A DNA stretch of 8,166 nt. It comes from an uncultured Ruminococcus sp. Its GTDB lineage: Bacteria; Bacillota; Clostridia; Lachnospirales; Lachnospiraceae. How positions within the stretch are numbered: position 1 is the first letter of the stretch; every line of letters begins with the position of its first letter. The stretch covers positions 1 to 8,166 of the forward strand of contig USFD01000116.1 in the NCBI GenBank assembly GCA_900553885.1, given 5' to 3'. Shown piece by piece: positions 6,243 through 8,166 of the stretch. The notes under the pieces were generated by a model. The model was not told the origin of the DNA. It made no database searches and saw only the letters and a program-made list of their open reading frames with translations. A program made the position numbers and the translations under genes.

Positions 6243-6520
6243 TTTCTATATCAGCAATGTACATGGACTTTATTATTCTCTTGGACCAGAACAAAAATCT
6301 GCTAGTCCTGATTTGTGCATTTTTCCGTCTTGTATTTTGTCTCACTGTGGTCTATACTGGACAAACCATCAGCGGGATCTTCTCTTTCCCGCATACTGTT
6401 CCAGAGACAGTATCCGGTACAAATAACCATATCCGACGTTTTCCGTCAAAGATTCCTTTTGTCTGGGCTCACAGAAGGTTGCAGCCACTTACTTTTTTTC
6501 TTATAATGGAGGTGTAATTA
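6243..6520. other. Stretch without a convincing gene before the Rpn gene
   Basis: Short open frames here (for example 6257-6517) have no ribosome site and no recognisable product, so I do not call a gene. One translated patch, DQNKNLLVLICAFFRLVF (about 6284-6337), echoes pieces of the Rpn N-terminus (GLFRLVFQKKEDLLSLYNA) in a different order, including a 17-bp identical DNA match. It may be a degraded fragment of a related gene. A weak promoter candidate lies at 6330-6358. Confidence 0.5.
6330..6358 (+). promoter_or_regulatory. Weak candidate promoter for the Rpn gene
   Basis: TTGTAT (6330-6335) and TATACT (6353-6358) are separated by 17 nt on the + strand, giving a leader of about 155 nt. 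The -10 is good and the -35 poor. A perfect TATAAT at 6502-6507 abuts the ribosome site and would remove it from the transcript, so it is less likely to serve. Confidence 0.3.
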
Positions 6521-6523
6521 TTG
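6508..6523 (+). promoter_or_regulatory. Strong ribosome site with a TTG start
   Basis: GGAGGTG at 6508-6514 is followed after 6 nt by TTG at 6521-6523. The strong site and ideal spacing justify the non-ATG start; the next in-frame ATG is about 60 codons later, inside the conserved domain. Confidence 0.8.
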
Positions 6524-7462
6524 ATAAAACAACTTAATAATCAGGATTTTCCTGCGGCAAACAGGACATACAAAGACGGACTTTTCCGTCTTGTATTTCA
6601 GAAAAAAGAAGATCTGCTCTCGCTTTATAATGCGATCAACGGCAGTAATTACAGTAACCCGGACGAGCTGGAAATAAATACGCTTGACAATGTCCTGTAT
6701 TTATCAATGAAGAATGATCTGGCTTTCCTGATCAGCGGTACTATGAATCTATATGAACATCAGAGCACATTTAATCCGAATATGCCGGTGAGAGGCTTAA
6801 TGTATTTTTCGAAATTATATGAGAAATATATTGCTGCTAACGAGATTGATATCTATACCTCATCTCCCAAAAAACTGCCTTTCCCACAATATATCGTATT
6901 TTATAACGGCACTGAAAATGAACCCGACCGGTCAGTATTAAAGCTGACAGACTTGTTTAATATGCCGTCATCACCTAAAACACCGTGTCTTGAGTGCATT
7001 GCGATAATGCTGAATATAAATTACGGGCACAATATGGTTTTGATGGAAAAGTGCAGACGTCTGAAAGAATATGCAATCTTTGTAGATACTGTCCGGAAAG
7101 GGCTCCTGACCGGTTCACCACTGGAAGAGTCCCTTTCTTACGCTGTAGATTCCTGCATCGATAATGATATTTTACAGGATATCCTGATAAAACAAAAAGC
7201 TGAGGTGATCCAGATGATTTTGGAAACATATGATAAAGAACTGCACGATAAAACCCTGCGGCGCGAAGGGTATGAAGACGGATACAACGAAGGAAAATCT
7301 ACGGGCTATCTTGAAGGGATTAATGACGGCATCCGCCAGCTCATCTCCGCTCTTCAGGAAGTTAAGATTCCCCGTGAATCCACCCTCCGGAAGCTTCAGG
7401 AAAAGTATGATCTTTCACAGGAAGAAGCAGAAAAATATATGGCAGAATACTGGAAAGAGTAA
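6521..7462 (+). CDS. Rpn-family recombination-promoting nuclease / putative transposase (PD-(D/E)XK)
   Basis: This 313-residue protein is of normal length for the TIGR01784/PDDEXK_2 family, whose E. coli members (RpnA-E) are DNA endonucleases that promote RecA-independent recombination. Family landmarks run in order: YKDGLFRLVFQKKEDLLSLYNA (17-38), EINTLDNVLYLSMKNDLAFL (51-70) and MNLYEHQSTFNPNMPVRGLMY (75-95). Asp66, Glu79 and Gln81 fit the PD-(D/E)XK-like catalytic set (D...ExQ). IVFYNGT (125-131) is also typical. The C-terminal part has a Gly/Tyr/Glu-rich helical repeat (EGYEDGYNEGKSTGYLEG, about 249-266) and a final amphipathic segment. It has no partner genes or terminal repeats, as usual for these dispersed multicopy genes. 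The stop lies 23 nt from that of the convergent acetyltransferase. It is AT-richer than glgB, fitting lateral spread. Actual activity is unproven. Confidence 0.9.
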   Translation: MIKQLNNQDFPAANRTYKDGLFRLVFQKKEDLLSLYNAINGSNYSNPDELEINTLDNVLYLSMKNDLAFLISGTMNLYEHQSTFNPNMPVRGLMYFSKLYEKYIAANEIDIYTSSPKKLPFPQYIVFYNGTENEPDRSVLKLTDLFNMPSSPKTPCLECIAIMLNINYGHNMVLMEKCRRLKEYAIFVDTVRKGLLTGSPLEESLSYAVDSCIDNDILQDILIKQKAEVIQMILETYDKELHDKTLRREGYEDGYNEGKSTGYLEGINDGIRQLISALQEVKIPRESTLRKLQEKYDLSQEEAEKYMAEYWKE

Positions 7463-7485
7463 GACGTATTTCTCCCATCCGGATT

Positions 7486-8115
7486 TTATCTTTCTGCACG
7501 GCTGTCGATATCCGCATCGGCAAAATATTCTTCTGCCTGCCGTGTCCAGTAATCCTTATCTTCCTGTGAAATCTTTCTTAATACTCTGCACGGATTTCCT
7601 GCCGCAATTACTCCGTCCGGTATATTTCTGGTCACAACTGAGCCGGAGCCGATCACTACATTGCTGCCGATATTCACACCGGGATTGATCACTGTATTTC
7701 CGCCGATCCAGACGTCATTTCCTATCGTTACGCCCTTTGCATACTCAAGATCCAGTCTGCGGACATCTGCATCAATCGGATGTCCCGCCGTATAGATGCA
7801 CACACGGGGAGCAATGAATACATGATCGCCGATCCTCACATCAGCCTCGTCCAGTATAAGCAGACCGGTATTTGCATAAAAATGCTTTCCGATATAGATC
7901 TGGGTACCTTTATCGCAGTAAAACGGCGGCACGATTACAGCATCTTCCTCCAGATGTCCGAAAATACTTCTTAACAGCTCCATACGCTCTTTTTCTTTCT
8001 GCCACGGCATGGAGTTAAACTGTTCCAGAACTTCGCGGCTCTTTTCCCACGTATTGTCCCCTACTTTAAACGGGCAGTAGATTTTTCCTGCCAGCATCCG
8101 TTCTTTTTCTGTCAT
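7486..8115 (-). CDS. Sugar O-acetyltransferase, maltose/galactoside acetyltransferase (LacA/Maa) family
   Basis: This 209-residue cytoplasmic enzyme is predicted to transfer acetyl from acetyl-CoA to a sugar hydroxyl. Residues 1-55 match the N-terminal Mac domain (MTEKERMLAGKIYCPF...). Then comes a left-handed beta-helix of hexapeptide repeats (about 57-180): VRIGDHVFIAPRVCIYTAGH, GVTIGNDVWIGGNTVINPGV and NIGSNVVIGSGSVVTRNIPD. His112 in the YTAGHP loop corresponds to the catalytic His of LacA. AAGNPCRVLRKI (171-182) is the usual end of the helix. The ATG at 8113-8115 was chosen over one 10 codons upstream because AGGTGG sits 9 nt before it and MTEKE is the family's usual start. The natural substrate is unclear, and these enzymes often act as detoxifiers. 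Its promoter lies beyond the window. No clear terminator is visible in the 23-nt gap to the Rpn gene. Confidence 0.92.
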   Translation of the reverse strand: MTEKERMLAGKIYCPFKVGDNTWEKSREVLEQFNSMPWQKEKERMELLRSIFGHLEEDAVIVPPFYCDKGTQIYIGKHFYANTGLLILDEADVRIGDHVFIAPRVCIYTAGHPIDADVRRLDLEYAKGVTIGNDVWIGGNTVINPGVNIGSNVVIGSGSVVTRNIPDGVIAAGNPCRVLRKISQEDKDYWTRQAEEYFADADIDSRAER

Positions 8116-8130
8116 ATCTATAAACCACCT
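8113..8130 (-). promoter_or_regulatory. Ribosome binding site fixing the acetyltransferase start
   Basis: On the minus strand AGGTGG (8130-8125) precedes the ATG at 8115-8113 by 9 nt. The upstream in-frame ATG at 8145 overlaps no such site. Confidence 0.65.
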
Positions 8131-8150
8131 TTCTGCGAAAGGCACCGATG

Positions 8151-8164
8151 GGGTTATGAAACCC
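8151..8164. repeat. Short inverted repeat at the window edge
   Basis: GGGTT (8151-8155) and AACCC (8160-8164) form a 5-bp stem with a 4-nt loop, upstream of the acetyltransferase. The window ends here, so its full extent and role (leader hairpin, or the end of an upstream terminator) cannot be judged. Confidence 0.25.
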
Positions 8165-8166
8165 TT

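Larger units (their letters stand above)
6321..6598 (+). repeat. 17-bp direct repeat, one copy upstream of and one inside the Rpn gene
   Basis: TTTTCCGTCTTGTATTT occurs at 6321-6337 and again at 6582-6598. Both copies translate to FRLVF in the same phase relative to their open frames. By simple counting an exact same-strand 17-mer repeat is not expected by chance in 8 kb. It suggests a partial duplication or a remnant of a related Rpn-type gene upstream. Confidence 0.6.

Noticed and set aside
6502..6507. Perfect TATAAT just before the Rpn ribosome site, with TTGCAG 17 nt upstream
   Set aside because: A transcript from here would start inside or after GGAGGTG and lose the ribosome site; the -35 matches only three of six bases.
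6257..6517. An 86-codon open frame before the Rpn gene
   Set aside because: It has no ribosome site, no recognisable protein and low-complexity hydrophobic ends; it overlaps the Rpn ribosome site. It is described only as a possible fragment region.
7230..7688. A 152-codon + strand frame spanning the end of the Rpn gene and the acetyltransferase
   Set aside because: It crosses two well-supported genes, one antisense, and its protein looks like a frame-shifted shadow.

Overview
The window looks like chromosomal DNA of a low-to-mid GC Firmicute, most likely a gut Clostridia/Lachnospiraceae-type bacterium. This is an inference from strong GGAGG-type ribosome binding sites, a MarR-MATE pair, a short GlgB, a TTG-started Rpn-family nuclease and a LacA/Maa-type acetyltransferase. 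No rRNA, tRNA, CRISPR array or complete insertion sequence is visible, and I do not see a convincing new multi-gene system. The most interesting features are scars of gene loss and rearrangement.

Positions 1-1440 are AT-rich (hand count about 28% GC over 841-900, against about 60% over 2041-2100) and look like an accessory patch. A leftward cluster reads lipoprotein (810-1232), a broken membrane/secreted-protein gene (485-794), then a membrane-anchored small protein resembling DUF5301 proteins (84-536). It ends at a 20-bp inverted repeat. On the other strand, 1258-1440 holds the C-terminal remnant of an XRE-type regulator. Its stop codon lies in frame, five codons before the next gene.

Positions 1453-3193 are a MarR-family regulator overlapping a MATE efflux pump by 8 bp, a mepRA-like drug-efflux operon. 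A perfect 16-bp hairpin separates it from the convergent glgB (3272-5056), a short glycogen branching enzyme. glgB is divergent from a TetR-family regulator (5293-5859). Their shared 236-bp spacer carries repeated and inverted short motifs, two of which overlap a good promoter facing tetR.

The tetR 3' end overlaps by 17 bp the truncated 3' end of a Tam-like SAM methyltransferase (5843-6196), apparently a deletion junction. After a stretch without a convincing gene (6243-6520) come an Rpn/PD-(D/E)XK nuclease (6521-7462) and a convergent sugar O-acetyltransferase (7486-8115).
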